NCBI GenBank assembly: GCA_016713435.1
Contig: JADJPD010000001.1
Coordinates: 744,001 to 808,000, forward strand
Source of the DNA: Gemmatimonadota bacterium
Lineage (GTDB): Bacteria; Gemmatimonadota; Gemmatimonadetes; Gemmatimonadales; GWC2-71-9
Direction of reading: 5' to 3'
Length of the DNA: 64,000 nucleotides
Below, in pieces: positions 50,969 through 58,915 of this stretch. The stretch's first letter is position 1. The number at the start of each line of letters is the position of its first letter. The translations under genes and the position numbers were made by a program. The notes under the pieces are model-generated. The model ran no database searches. It was not told the DNA's origin and saw only the letters and a program-made list of their open reading frames with translations.

Positions 50969-53900
50969 ATGGACCAGGACGCGCTCGAGGCGGTCCTCGC
51001 CGACCTGCCGCTGCTCGACATCCTCCCGCCGGAGGCGCGCCAGCTCCTGCTGGAGCGCTTCGAGCGGGTGAGCGCGCCCTTCGGCACGGAGATCGTGCGC
51101 GAGGGGGAGACGGTGGAGGCGCTGCACGTGGTGGCGGAGGGCCGGGTGCGCCTCGTCAAGCGCGCCGAGAACGGTGACGAGCTCTCGCTCACCACCCTGC
51201 GCCGCGGCGACAGCTTCGGCGAGCAGGGCCTCCTCGAGGACACGCCGAGCGCGGTGACGGCGCGCGCCAGCAGCGACGTGGAGCTGCTCCGCCTCGACCG
51301 CTCCGTCTTCGACACCCTGCTCGAGGACGAGCCCGAGCTCCGCCACTACTTCCAGCTCCAGGCCCGCCACCGCCACCTCTACGCCTTCTTCCGCGAGTTC
51401 ACCGGCTTCGCCAAGCTGCCGCCGGAGGCGCTGGCGCTGCTGCTGGCCAAGCTCGAGCCGGAGGACGTGTCCGCCGGCACGGTGATCATCCGCGAGGGGG
51501 ACCCGCCCGGCCCCCTGTACGTGATCCAGGAAGGCCGCTGCCGCGTGCACGTGGCCGTGGAGGGCCAGAACCGCCGCCGCACCGTGGCCTACCTCCGCCG
51601 CGGCGAGTACTTCGGCGAGCGCTCCGTGTTCGAGGGCGAGCCGCGCACCGCCACCGTGGAGGCGGTGAGCAGTTGCCGCCTCCTCAAGCTCACCCAGGAG
51701 ACCTACCAGGCGCTGCTGGAGCAGTACCCCGACTTCCGCGCCGCCGTCGGCGAGCAGACCTCGCAGTACGACTACAAGCACACCGCGATGATCCCGCTCG
51801 ACTTCGCGCAGGAGATCCTGCCGGCGGAGACGCGGGTGTCGTCCAAGGTGGACGTGGAGCAGGTGGACCAGGAGGACGCGGGCGAGGCGGCGGCGGAGGA
51901 GGACCCGTTCGCCGAGGACGGGCGCTTCATCAAGAAGGCGAAGCGCATTCGCCGCTTCCCCCATCTCTTCCAGATCGACGAGATGGACTGCGGCGCCGCC
52001 TGCCTCGGCATGATCTGCCGGCACTATGGCCGCACGGTGAGCCTGGCCCGCATCCGCCAGGTGATCCACACCAGCCTCGATGGCACGAGCCTCAAGGCGC
52101 TCTGTGAGGGCGCCAGCGAGATCGGGCTCGCGGCCCGCTCGGTGAAGACGACCCCGGGACGGCTCGACCAGCTCCCGCTGCCGGCGATCGTCCACTTCGA
52201 CGGCTACCACTGGGTGGTGCTCTACCACGTGAGCAAGACCCACGTCTGGCTCGCGGACCCCGCCCACGGCCACCGCAAGCTCCCGCGCGAGGAATTCGCG
52301 GAGCGCTGGAGCGGGTACGCGGCGCTGTTCGACCCCACCGAGGAGTTCGCGACCAAGGCGCCCGAGGGGAAGCTCGGCCTGGCATGGCTGCTGCCGTTCT
52401 TCAAGCCCTACGGCGGGCTCGTGGCCAAGGCGGCGGGGCTGGCGCTGGTGGTGAGTGCGCTCGAGATGGTGGTGCCGGTGGTGACGCAGGTGATCGTGGA
52501 CCGGGTGCTGGTGGAGCAGGACGTGCCGCTCCTCCACCTCATGGTCTTCGGCATGGCGGCGGTGGTGGTGCTCGGCCTCGTCGGCACCATCGTGCAGCGC
52601 TACCTGCTGAGCTTCGCGGCGGTGCGGATCGACGCGGCCACGCTGGACCACCTCACCCGGCGGCTCCTCAGCCTGCCGATGCACTACTTCAACAGCCGCC
52701 GCACCGGCGACATCCAGCGGCGGCTGGCCGGCATCTGGCAGGTGCGGGACTTCGTGGTGGAGCACGGCGTGGAGGTGCTCACCTCGGGCACCCAGCTGGT
52801 GGCGGCGCTGGTGCTGATGACCATCTACAGCCCCACGCTCACCCTGGTGTTCCTGGCCACGGTGCCGCTCTTCCTGGTGCTCATGCACCTCTCGAGCCGG
52901 TGGCTCGGGCCGCTCTACACCGAGCTCGAGGAGTCGTACGGCAAGTACCAGTCCTTCCAGATCGACGCCATCAAGGGCATCGAGACGGTGAAGGCGCTCG
53001 GCGCCGAGCACGCCTGGCGCGACCTCATGGTGCGGCAGTTCAACGCGCTGGCGCGCGCCCGCTTCAAGGCCGACTTCACCGTGATGGGGTACTCGGGACT
53101 CACCCACACGGTGACCCTGCTGACGGTGGTGCTCTTCCTGCTGGTGGGCGCGCGCCAGGTGATGGCGGGCCAGCTCTCGATCGGTGCGCTGGTGGCGTTC
53201 AACTCGCTGGTGGCGCTCGCCAACGGCGCGCTCATGGGGCTGCTTGGCCTCTGGGACGACCTGCAGCAGGTGACGGTCTACCTGGCCCGCCTCGACGACA
53301 TCTTCCAGCAGGAGCCGGAGCAGGGCGAGGACCGCACCCGCCTCCTGCCCGTCCGCTCCCTCGAGGGGAAGATCAGCCTGCGCCACCTGGGCTTCCGCTA
53401 CGGCGGGCCCGGCGCCCCGGCCATCCTCGAGGACATCAGCGTCGAGATCCCGCCCGACACCATGGTGGCCATCGTGGGCCGCTCCGGCTCGGGGAAGACC
53501 ACGCTCATCAAGTGCCTGGCCGGCCTGCTCGAGCCCACCGAGGGGACCATCCTCTACGACGGGATCGACATGAAGACGCTCAACTACCGCGACCTCAGGC
53601 GGAAGATCGGCTTCGTGCTGCAGGAGAACCACCTCTTCGACGACACCATCGCCCGCAACATCGCCTTCGGTGAGGAGGAGCCGGACCTCGACAAGGTGAT
53701 GTGGGCGGCGCAGGTGGCCAACGCGCGCGAGTTCATCGAGCGCCTGCCCATGGGCTACGACACCAAGATCGGCGAGTCGGGCCTCTCGCTGTCGGGCGGG
53801 CAGCGGCAGCGCGTCGCCATCGCCCGCGCCATCTACCAGCGGCCGCCGGTGCTCATCTTCGATGAGGCCACGAGCGCCCTCGACACCGAGAGCGAACGCG

Positions 53901-54097
53901 CGGTCAAGGAAGGCATCGACCAGCTGCTCCAGGGCCGGACGTCGTTCGTCATTGCCCACCGGCTGTCCACCGTGCGCGACGCCGACCTGATCCTGGTCCT
54001 CGAGCAGGGCCGCCTGGTGGAGCAGGGCACCCACGAGGACCTGATGAAGCGCCAGGGCCTCTACTTCTACCTCGTCAGCCAGCAGCTCGGGATCTGA
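50969..54097 (+). CDS. Peptide exporter: two cNMP-binding domains, C39 peptidase, ABC membrane and ATPase domains
   Basis: 1042 residues. CNB domain 1 is at about 20-135 and CNB 2 at 150-265. CNB 2 has the phosphate-binding cassette FGERSVFEGEPRTATVEA; CNB 1 lacks the Arg. The C39 peptidase (about 325-450) has C341 in MDCGAACLG, H414 in DGYHWVVLY and D430 in LADPAHG, so it is intact. A six-helix ABC domain (470-770) follows. The ATPase (790-1042) has GRSGSGKT (837-844), LSGGQRQR and LIFDEATSALD. It should cleave leaders after Gly-Gly and export the cargo. Confidence 0.95.
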   Translation: MDQDALEAVLADLPLLDILPPEARQLLLERFERVSAPFGTEIVREGETVEALHVVAEGRVRLVKRAENGDELSLTTLRRGDSFGEQGLLEDTPSAVTARASSDVELLRLDRSVFDTLLEDEPELRHYFQLQARHRHLYAFFREFTGFAKLPPEALALLLAKLEPEDVSAGTVIIREGDPPGPLYVIQEGRCRVHVAVEGQNRRRTVAYLRRGEYFGERSVFEGEPRTATVEAVSSCRLLKLTQETYQALLEQYPDFRAAVGEQTSQYDYKHTAMIPLDFAQEILPAETRVSSKVDVEQVDQEDAGEAAAEEDPFAEDGRFIKKAKRIRRFPHLFQIDEMDCGAACLGMICRHYGRTVSLARIRQVIHTSLDGTSLKALCEGASEIGLAARSVKTTPGRLDQLPLPAIVHFDGYHWVVLYHVSKTHVWLADPAHGHRKLPREEFAERWSGYAALFDPTEEFATKAPEGKLGLAWLLPFFKPYGGLVAKAAGLALVVSALEMVVPVVTQVIVDRVLVEQDVPLLHLMVFGMAAVVVLGLVGTIVQRYLLSFAAVRIDAATLDHLTRRLLSLPMHYFNSRRTGDIQRRLAGIWQVRDFVVEHGVEVLTSGTQLVAALVLMTIYSPTLTLVFLATVPLFLVLMHLSSRWLGPLYTELEESYGKYQSFQIDAIKGIETVKALGAEHAWRDLMVRQFNALARARFKADFTVMGYSGLTHTVTLLTVVLFLLVGARQVMAGQLSIGALVAFNSLVALANGALMGLLGLWDDLQQVTVYLARLDDIFQQEPEQGEDRTRLLPVRSLEGKISLRHLGFRYGGPGAPAILEDISVEIPPDTMVAIVGRSGSGKTTLIKCLAGLLEPTEGTILYDGIDMKTLNYRDLRRKIGFVLQENHLFDDTIARNIAFGEEEPDLDKVMWAAQVANAREFIERLPMGYDTKIGESGLSLSGGQRQRVAIARAIYQRPPVLIFDEATSALDTESERAVKEGIDQLLQGRTSFVIAHRLSTVRDADLILVLEQGRLVEQGTHEDLMKRQGLYFYLVSQQLGI

Positions 54098-55344
54098 TGC
54101 CCTCGCCCAGCGACGACACCGAGTTCCTCGACGCCACCCCGCCCCACTGGGCGGCCACCGGCCTGAGCTGGTTCCTGCTGGTGCTGGCCGTCGTGGCGGT
54201 CATCGCCGTCATCGTGGTGCGGATCCCCGAGACGGTGGGCGGCCGCTTCACGCTGCTTCCCGTCTCCGGCGTGGACCCGGTGCGCGCCTTCCGCGACGGG
54301 GTGGTGGCGCGGGTGGACGTCAACGAGGGCCAGCAGGTGGAGCGCCGCGCCCCGCTCGTGGTCATCCGCTCCTCCGCCATGGGCGACCGCGCCGCCGACC
54401 GCCGCACCCTCGAGACCCAGAAGAGCACCGACCAGAACCGCCTCGTCATCGCCCAGAGCCAGCGGGAGACCAGCCGCCGCGCCAACCAGTCCGAGATCCG
54501 GCGCCTCGAGACCCGCGGCGCCTACCTCGACCGCCTGATCGTCTCCAAGCGGAACCGACTGGCCCTGCTCCGGGAGCTGGCCGACAGCGCCAACTCCGGC
54601 GTCCGCCGCGGCTCCGTGGGCCGCCTCGAGGCGGCGCGGCTCGACTTCGAGGCCAGCACCATCGCCGAGGAGATCGCCACCGCCGAGGACGAGCGGGACG
54701 ACGTGCGCGCCGCGATCGAGCGGATCCGCCAGGACGACGACGCCCGGGAGCTCGAGTACCAGGAGGCCCGCCGCACCCTGGAGCAGTCCATCGAGACGGC
54801 CCGCATCCGCATCGGCGCCCTGGGCCAGGACCTCGTGGACCTGAGCGACTCGGGGATGGTCGTCCTCTCCCCCTGCGCCGGCACCGTGATCCGGCTCCAC
54901 GTCAGCTCCGCCGGCGCCATCGTGCGCGAGGGCGAGATCCTCGCGGAGGTGGGGTGCCGGGGGGCGCAGCTGCAGGCCGTGCTGGTGGTGCCGGAGACCG
55001 GCCTCCCGATGGTCCAGCCCGGCCAGCGGGTGAAGCTCCGCTACGACGCCTTCCCCTTCCAGCGCTTCGGGGTGCGCTTCGGCACGGTGCGGTGGGTGGG
55101 CCCGGGCGGCTCCACGCGCACCGACAGCGCCAGCTTCCGCGCCCTGGTGGACCTCGAGGACTCCACCGTCCGCGTCCGCGGCGTGCCGCGCCCGCTCCAG
55201 CCCGGCATGGGCGGCGTCGGGGAGGTGGTGACGGGGAAGCGCTCCGTGCTGAGCTACGTCTTCGAGCCGGTGCGCGCCCTGCGCGAGAACCTGCGCGAGG
55301 CCCCGGCCACGGAGGCGGCCATGCCGGCCGACACTACCCGGTGA
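54097..55344 (+). CDS. HlyD-type membrane fusion protein
   Basis: 415 residues; ATG overlaps the exporter stop by one base. A single N-terminal membrane helix (22-42, LSWFLLVLAVVAVIAVIVV) is followed by a lipoyl half-motif (VVARVDVNEGQQVERRAPLV). A long coiled coil (about 105-250, Arg/Glu/Ala-rich) and a beta-barrel (VLSPCAGTVIRLHVSSAGAI, GLPMVQPGQRVKLRYDAFPF) complete the HlyD plan. It bridges the ABC exporter to an outer-membrane channel, which is not in the window. Confidence 0.92.
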   Translation: MPSPSDDTEFLDATPPHWAATGLSWFLLVLAVVAVIAVIVVRIPETVGGRFTLLPVSGVDPVRAFRDGVVARVDVNEGQQVERRAPLVVIRSSAMGDRAADRRTLETQKSTDQNRLVIAQSQRETSRRANQSEIRRLETRGAYLDRLIVSKRNRLALLRELADSANSGVRRGSVGRLEAARLDFEASTIAEEIATAEDERDDVRAAIERIRQDDDARELEYQEARRTLEQSIETARIRIGALGQDLVDLSDSGMVVLSPCAGTVIRLHVSSAGAIVREGEILAEVGCRGAQLQAVLVVPETGLPMVQPGQRVKLRYDAFPFQRFGVRFGTVRWVGPGGSTRTDSASFRALVDLEDSTVRVRGVPRPLQPGMGGVGEVVTGKRSVLSYVFEPVRALRENLREAPATEAAMPADTTR

Positions 55345-56378
55345 GCCAGGTCCCCCGGATGAGCCGCCCCCTCGGCGTCCTCCCGGAGACGCGGGCGGAG
55401 CGCGCGGCGCGCGAGTCGCGCTTCACCCTCGACGACTTCCAGAGCGAGGACGAGCCGATGCGGACCTGCCTCGAGCTGGCCCGCGCCGCCGCCCGCACCG
55501 ACCTGCCGCTCCTGATCCTCGGCGAGACCGGCACCGGCAAGACCATCCTGGCCCACGCCCTCCACAACTCCTCCGGCCGGGCGAAGAGCCCCTTCGTGGC
55601 CTTCAACGCCGCCGCGCTCAGCGACACCCTGATCGACAGCCAGCTCTTCGGCCACGAGAAGGGGGCGTTCACGGGGGCGGACCGACGGCTCAAGGGGAAG
55701 TTCGAGCTGGCGGACGGCGGGACGCTCTTCGTGGACGAGATCGCCGACATGAGCCTCTCGGCGCAGGCCAAGATCCTGCGCGCCGTGGAGTACGGCGAGT
55801 TCGAGCGGCTCGGCAGTGAGGCCCTGCTGCAGGCCGACGTGCGGCTCATCTCGGCCACCCACCACCCCATCACCCGTTTCCTGGCCGACGACCAGTTCCG
55901 CCGCGACCTCTTCTACCGGGTCAGTGGCATCACGCTGCGCCTGCCGCCGCTCCGGCAGCGGCCCAACGACATGCGGGCGCTCATCGTGTCCGAGGTGGAG
56001 CGGGCCTGCGCGGAGCAGGGCAAGGTCATCACGGCGGTGGCGGGCGCGGCGCTGGAGCGGCTGCTGGCGCACCCCTGGCCCGGCAACCTGCGGGAGCTCA
56101 AGCGGGTGATCCAGACGGCGGTGGCCCTCACCGAGGGGCGGAAGATCGAGCCGGAGGTCCTCCTCCTCGAGAACCTGGCCCCAGACCCCGAGACCGGCGA
56201 CCACCACATCCCGGGCGCCATCCCCGGGGAGGACCTCTCCCTGCGGGCGGCGGAGCAGCGGCACATCCAGGCGGTGCTGCAGCGGGTGGGAGGCAACAAG
56301 CGCCGGGCCGCCCGGGCGCTCGGGCTCTCCCGCTCCACCCTGGACCGGAAGCTCGCGGAGCTGGGCCGGAGTCACTGA
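55341..56378 (+). CDS. PspF-like sigma-54 activator without receiver domain
   Basis: 345 residues from GTG 55341, overlapping the HlyD-type stop (GTGA); ATG 55359 is the alternative. Central AAA+ domain: Walker A GETGTGKT (61-68), the sigma-54 contact loop GAFTGA (108-113) and Walker B TLFVDE (128-133). The Fis-type HTH at the C-terminus is GGNKRRAARALGLSRSTLDR. Only ~45 residues precede the AAA+ domain, so there is no response-regulator domain; activity must be set by a partner. Predicted to act on the two -24/-12 promoters just downstream. Confidence 0.93.
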   Translation: MSQVPRMSRPLGVLPETRAERAARESRFTLDDFQSEDEPMRTCLELARAAARTDLPLLILGETGTGKTILAHALHNSSGRAKSPFVAFNAAALSDTLIDSQLFGHEKGAFTGADRRLKGKFELADGGTLFVDEIADMSLSAQAKILRAVEYGEFERLGSEALLQADVRLISATHHPITRFLADDQFRRDLFYRVSGITLRLPPLRQRPNDMRALIVSEVERACAEQGKVITAVAGAALERLLAHPWPGNLRELKRVIQTAVALTEGRKIEPEVLLLENLAPDPETGDHHIPGAIPGEDLSLRAAEQRHIQAVLQRVGGNKRRAARALGLSRSTLDRKLAELGRSH

Positions 56379-56383
56379 CCCGC

Positions 56384-56402
56384 TGGCCCTGTTTCAGGGC
56401 CG
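56384..56402. promoter_or_regulatory. Upstream activator palindrome 1
   Basis: TGGCCCTGTTTCAGGGCCG, a perfect GGCCCTG/CAGGGCC dyad with a TTT centre, six bases after the activator stop. Its left edge is exactly 113 bp before the -24 element of peptide gene 1. Likely enhancer for the Fis-type HTH. Confidence 0.75.
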
Positions 56403-56496
56403 GTCATCCCCAGAATCGGGCCACCTCCACCCCCGACGTTCCGCGCCTGCAACGCCAAGTGCTTGTCAGGCCACGGCTTTCCCGCGTGAGGCAGGC

Positions 56497-56512
56497 TGGC
56501 ACGGATGGTGCC
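56497..56512 (+). promoter_or_regulatory. Sigma-54 (-24/-12) promoter of peptide gene 1
   Basis: TGGCACGGATGGTGCC matches the -24/-12 consensus TGGCACRNNNNTTGCW, with GG and GC at the exact required spacing. Transcription should start about 12 bases downstream, leaving a ~40-base leader with RBS AGGAGG at 56555-56560. Confidence 0.85.
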
Positions 56513-56565
56513 TTGGAGGAAGGCGTCGGCAGCACCCCCCCGTGTTCCCACTCCAGGAGGCAGTC

Positions 56566-56739
56566 ATGGCCAAGAAGCTCGCTGATCTCAAGATCCAGAA
56601 GCCCAGCGCCAAGGACGAGGCCGAGGTGAAGGGTGGCAAGTTCGCGTTCAAGGGTCTCGCCAGGAAGTCGCACGCCAAGGCGAGCGCCAAGGCCACGCTG
56701 CGCAGCGCCGTCCGCGCCTCCGCGCGCCGGGCCGACTAA
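56566..56739 (+). CDS. Cationic Gly-Gly-leader peptide 1 (exporter cargo)
   Basis: 57 residues; AGGAGG is five bases before the ATG. The leader MAKKLADLKIQKPSAKDEAE plus VKGG ends at Gly24. The predicted 33-residue mature part (KFAFKGLARKSHAKASAKAT...ARRAD) has ten Lys/Arg and one acidic residue, net about +9, with no cysteine. The leader closely matches that of peptide 2. With the C39 exporter next door, the simplest reading is a secreted unmodified cationic peptide. Antimicrobial, signalling or nucleic-acid-binding roles are all possible. Confidence 0.85.
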   Translation: MAKKLADLKIQKPSAKDEAEVKGGKFAFKGLARKSHAKASAKATLRSAVRASARRAD

Positions 56740-56765
56740 GCGCCTCCTCGCAGGCCGCTGCTCCT

Positions 56766-56805
56766 GGGGGATCGTCGCCGGGGCCCACCCCGGCGGCGAT
56801 CCCCC
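56766..56805 (+). terminator. Long hairpin after peptide gene 1
   Basis: The 18-bp stem beginning GGGGGATCGTCGCCGGGG pairs with 56788-56805 (one G-T pair) around loop CCCA, 26 bases after the stop. No T-run, but it separates the two peptide units. Confidence 0.65.
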
Positions 56806-56911
56806 GGCGGCGTTAAGGGCTGCCGGCTGGAGTCCCGGCCCGGCCGCCCGGCGTGCAGCTCCCCCGCAGGCACCGGCAGGCCGCGGGCCCCCGCCACGCG
56901 CACCACCCCGG

Positions 56912-56930
56912 TGGCCCCGCTTCAGGGCCA
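56912..56930. promoter_or_regulatory. Upstream activator palindrome 2
   Basis: TGGCCCCGCTTCAGGGCCA, a near-perfect copy of palindrome 1, again exactly 113 bp before its -24 element. Two further shared words sit at identical offsets in both modules: GGGCCACCTCC at +34 and GTTCCG at +54. Confidence 0.75.
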
Positions 56931-57024
56931 CGATGTCTCACCACGGGGCCACCTCCAAGCCGCCCGTTCCGTCCGCGAAACGCTAACTCGGCCCCACGCC
57001 GCAACATCGTCAGGCGGCACCGCG

Positions 57025-57040
57025 TGGCACGGGAGGTGCT
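57025..57040 (+). promoter_or_regulatory. Sigma-54 (-24/-12) promoter of peptide gene 2
   Basis: TGGCACGGGAGGTGCT, again with GG and GC at the exact -24/-12 spacing, and 13 of 16 bases equal to promoter 1. The leader to ATG 57129 is ~90 bases, longer than that of gene 1. Confidence 0.85.
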
Positions 57041-57128
57041 TTATACCTTGCCAGCGCCCGGCCTCTCGCGGCGCCGGCATCCCCTGACGTCCGTGTCCCC
57101 GTCCCGTTTCCCTGCTCAGGAGCGTCCC

Positions 57129-57272
57129 ATGGCAAAGAAGCTCTCGGATCTGGCGGTCAAGAAGCCCAGCAGCGAGTCGTCGGTGAAGGGTGGCAAGCGG
57201 AAGCTGGCCAGCCTCCGCAAGATGGCCAAGAAGAAGTCCAGCATGCGCGCCAACAAGCCGAAAGACCTCTAG
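57129..57272 (+). CDS. Cationic Gly-Gly-leader peptide 2 (exporter cargo)
   Basis: 47 residues; CAGGAGC upstream. The leader MAKKLSDLAVKKPSSESSVK-GG ends at Gly22. The 25-residue mature part (KRKLASLRKMAKKKSSMRAN-KPKDL) has eleven Lys/Arg, net about +10, no cysteine and no aromatic residue. The cargo sequence differs from peptide 1 while the leader is kept, which is what shared export machinery predicts. The longer in-frame extension upstream is not protein-like. Confidence 0.85.
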   Translation: MAKKLSDLAVKKPSSESSVKGGKRKLASLRKMAKKKSSMRANKPKDL

Positions 57273-57291
57273 GAGGTCATGGCACGGCGAA

Positions 57292-57324
57292 GGGGGCGGT
57301 CCCGGCCTGTCCGGGACCGCCCCC
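57292..57324 (+). terminator. Hairpin terminator after peptide gene 2
   Basis: GGGGGCGGTCCCGG, loop CCTGT, CCGGGACCGCCCCC: a perfect 14-bp stem 19 bases after the stop. It could also serve the convergent csaA-like gene. Confidence 0.7.
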
Positions 57325-57342
57325 TCACTCCGTCTCCCTGCC

Positions 57343-57681
57343 TCAGATCAGCCGCGCGCCATTCGGCACCGGCCGCTCCGGCTGGGCCAGGACGATGGCC
57401 CCATCCTCCCGGGCAAACCCCGTCACCAGCACCTCCGACGTGAACGGCCCGATCCGCTTGGGCGGGAAGTTCACCACGCCGAGCACCTGCCGCCCCACCA
57501 GCTCCTCCGCGGTGTAGAGCGTGGTGATCTGGGCGCTGGAGCGCTTGAGCCCCACCTCGGGCCCGAAGTCCACCGTGAGTTTCCAGGCCGGCTTCCGCGC
57601 CTCCGGGAAGGCCTCGACCGCCACGATGGTACCCACCCGCAACTCTACCTTCTCGAAGTCGGCCCAGCTGAGCGGTGTCAT
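57343..57681 (-). CDS. csaA: CsaA-type tRNA-binding-domain protein (export chaperone-like)
   Basis: 112 residues from the ATG at 57681, the normal CsaA length. FEKVELRVGTIVAVEAFPEA, KPAWKLTVDFGPEVGLKRSS, QITTLYTAEELVGRQVLGVV and the ending GAIVLAQPERPVPNGARL are the CsaA/EMAP-II-type OB-fold sequence. In Bacillus it acts as a chaperone for secretion and binds tRNA-like RNA. It is next to the peptide locus but on the opposite strand, so no operon link. Confidence 0.9.
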   Translation of the reverse strand: MTPLSWADFEKVELRVGTIVAVEAFPEARKPAWKLTVDFGPEVGLKRSSAQITTLYTAEELVGRQVLGVVNFPPKRIGPFTSEVLVTGFAREDGAIVLAQPERPVPNGARLI

Positions 57682-57706
57682 GGCGGGCATCCAGGGGCGG
57701 GCGAGG

Positions 57707-58192
57707 TCAGCTCCACTCGGGCGCGCAGCCCTGCCGCCGCCGGGTGTCGCCGAGGGCCACGATCTTCCAGTCGGTGCCCACCTTGGCCAGCTGGAAGGCG
57801 TCAATACCGCAGTGGCTGAACTTCCCGCCAAGGTAGAACCCGTACTCCACCCACACGGAGGCAAAGCTGCCGTCGATCAGGACCTGCGGGTTCTTGATCC
57901 GCTCGTCCCACACCTCGGCGTGCGGCGTCCCCACCGCGGTGATGAAGCCCTCGATGCCCTCGAACTCCACCGCCGGCGTCCCCTGCCGCACCACTGCCGT
58001 GGTGAGCGAGGCCCGGGGGTGGAAGACGGAGCGGACCATGGCGCTGTCCCCGGCGCGCATGCCGTCGAAGAGGCGGGTGACCACGGCCAGGACGGCCGGC
58101 TTCTCGGCATCCGCCGACTGGGCGGTGAGGGGGGCAGCGGTGAGCAGCGCCAGCGTGGCGAGGGTCAGCGACCCCCGGTGAAGTCGATTCAT
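57707..58192 (-). CDS. Secreted NTF2/SnoaL-like protein
   Basis: 161 residues with signal peptide LATLALLTAAPLTAQS. The NTF2 fold is supported by AVVTRLFDGMRAGDSAMVRS, SVFHPRASLTTAVVRQGTPA and ASVWVEYGFYLGGKFSHCGI. Function unknown. Confidence 0.75.
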   Translation of the reverse strand: MNRLHRGSLTLATLALLTAAPLTAQSADAEKPAVLAVVTRLFDGMRAGDSAMVRSVFHPRASLTTAVVRQGTPAVEFEGIEGFITAVGTPHAEVWDERIKNPQVLIDGSFASVWVEYGFYLGGKFSHCGIDAFQLAKVGTDWKIVALGDTRRRQGCAPEWS

Positions 58193-58252
58193 GCAGGTAT
58201 CCGGTGAAGGGTGGCCGCCGTACGGCCGTACTCAGGGGCGGGTTTCCCCACC

Positions 58253-58915
58253 CTAACCACGAAGCGAGGCGACGACCCCAGCGATGCGATCCGCCGGCGC
58301 CCCCCACGGGAAGCCGACGTGCACCTGCCGCACCCCGGTGCGCCGCACCAGCTCGGCCACGCGGTCCGCGCGCACGCTGCCGCCCGCCAGGATGCCGATG
58401 CTCCGGCCAAAGATGCGCTCCAGTCCCGCGAGCCGCTCCGCGCCCTCGAGCGCGGTGGGCGCCCCGCCGGAGGTGAGGACGTGGTCCACGCCGAGTTCGG
58501 CGAGCAGCGCCACGGTGGCGCCGAGGTCAGGGGTGGCGTCGGCGGCGCGATGAAAGGTGACCCGGAGCGGGCGGGCGGCGGCCAGGAGTCGCGCAGTCAT
58601 CTCCCGGTCCACGGCCCCGGCGGCGGTGAGCGCGCCGATCACCACGCCGTCCACCCCGGCACGGCGGCACTCCCGGATGTCCGCCAGCATCACGGCCAGC
58701 TCGCCGGCGTCGTAGTGAAAGTCGCCCGGGCGGGGGCGGATGATCACGTGGACGGGGATGTCCACCCGCTGCCGCACCTCGCGGATCAGGCCGGCGCTCG
58801 GCGTGGTGCCGTCGCGCGCCAGGTCGGCGCAGAGCTCGAGGCGGCCGGCGCCGTCGCGCTCGGCCTGGACGGCGCCGTCGAGCGTCTCGACCGCCGCTTC
58901 CACCAGGATGCTCAT
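58253..58915 (-). CDS. cutC: CutC family protein
   Basis: 220 residues. The opening ILVEAAVETLDGAVQAERDG, then GAGRLELCADLARDGTTPSA, VHVIIRPRPGDFHYDAGEL, VTFHRAADAT, VLTSGGAPTALEG and LAGGSVRADRV are the CutC TIM-barrel motifs. The family was linked to copper homeostasis, though this is disputed. Its ATG overlaps the stop of the SARP-like regulator upstream by four bases, so the two are co-translated. Confidence 0.93.
   Translation of the reverse strand: MSILVEAAVETLDGAVQAERDGAGRLELCADLARDGTTPSAGLIREVRQRVDIPVHVIIRPRPGDFHYDAGELAVMLADIRECRRAGVDGVVIGALTAAGAVDREMTARLLAAARPLRVTFHRAADATPDLGATVALLAELGVDHVLTSGGAPTALEGAERLAGLERIFGRSIGILAGGSVRADRVAELVRRTGVRQVHVGFPWGAPADRIAGVVASLRG

Noticed and set aside
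49793..54034. 1413-codon minus-strand open frame opposite the exporter
   Set aside because: Antisense shadow of the parvulin-like and exporter genes, no recognisable motif.
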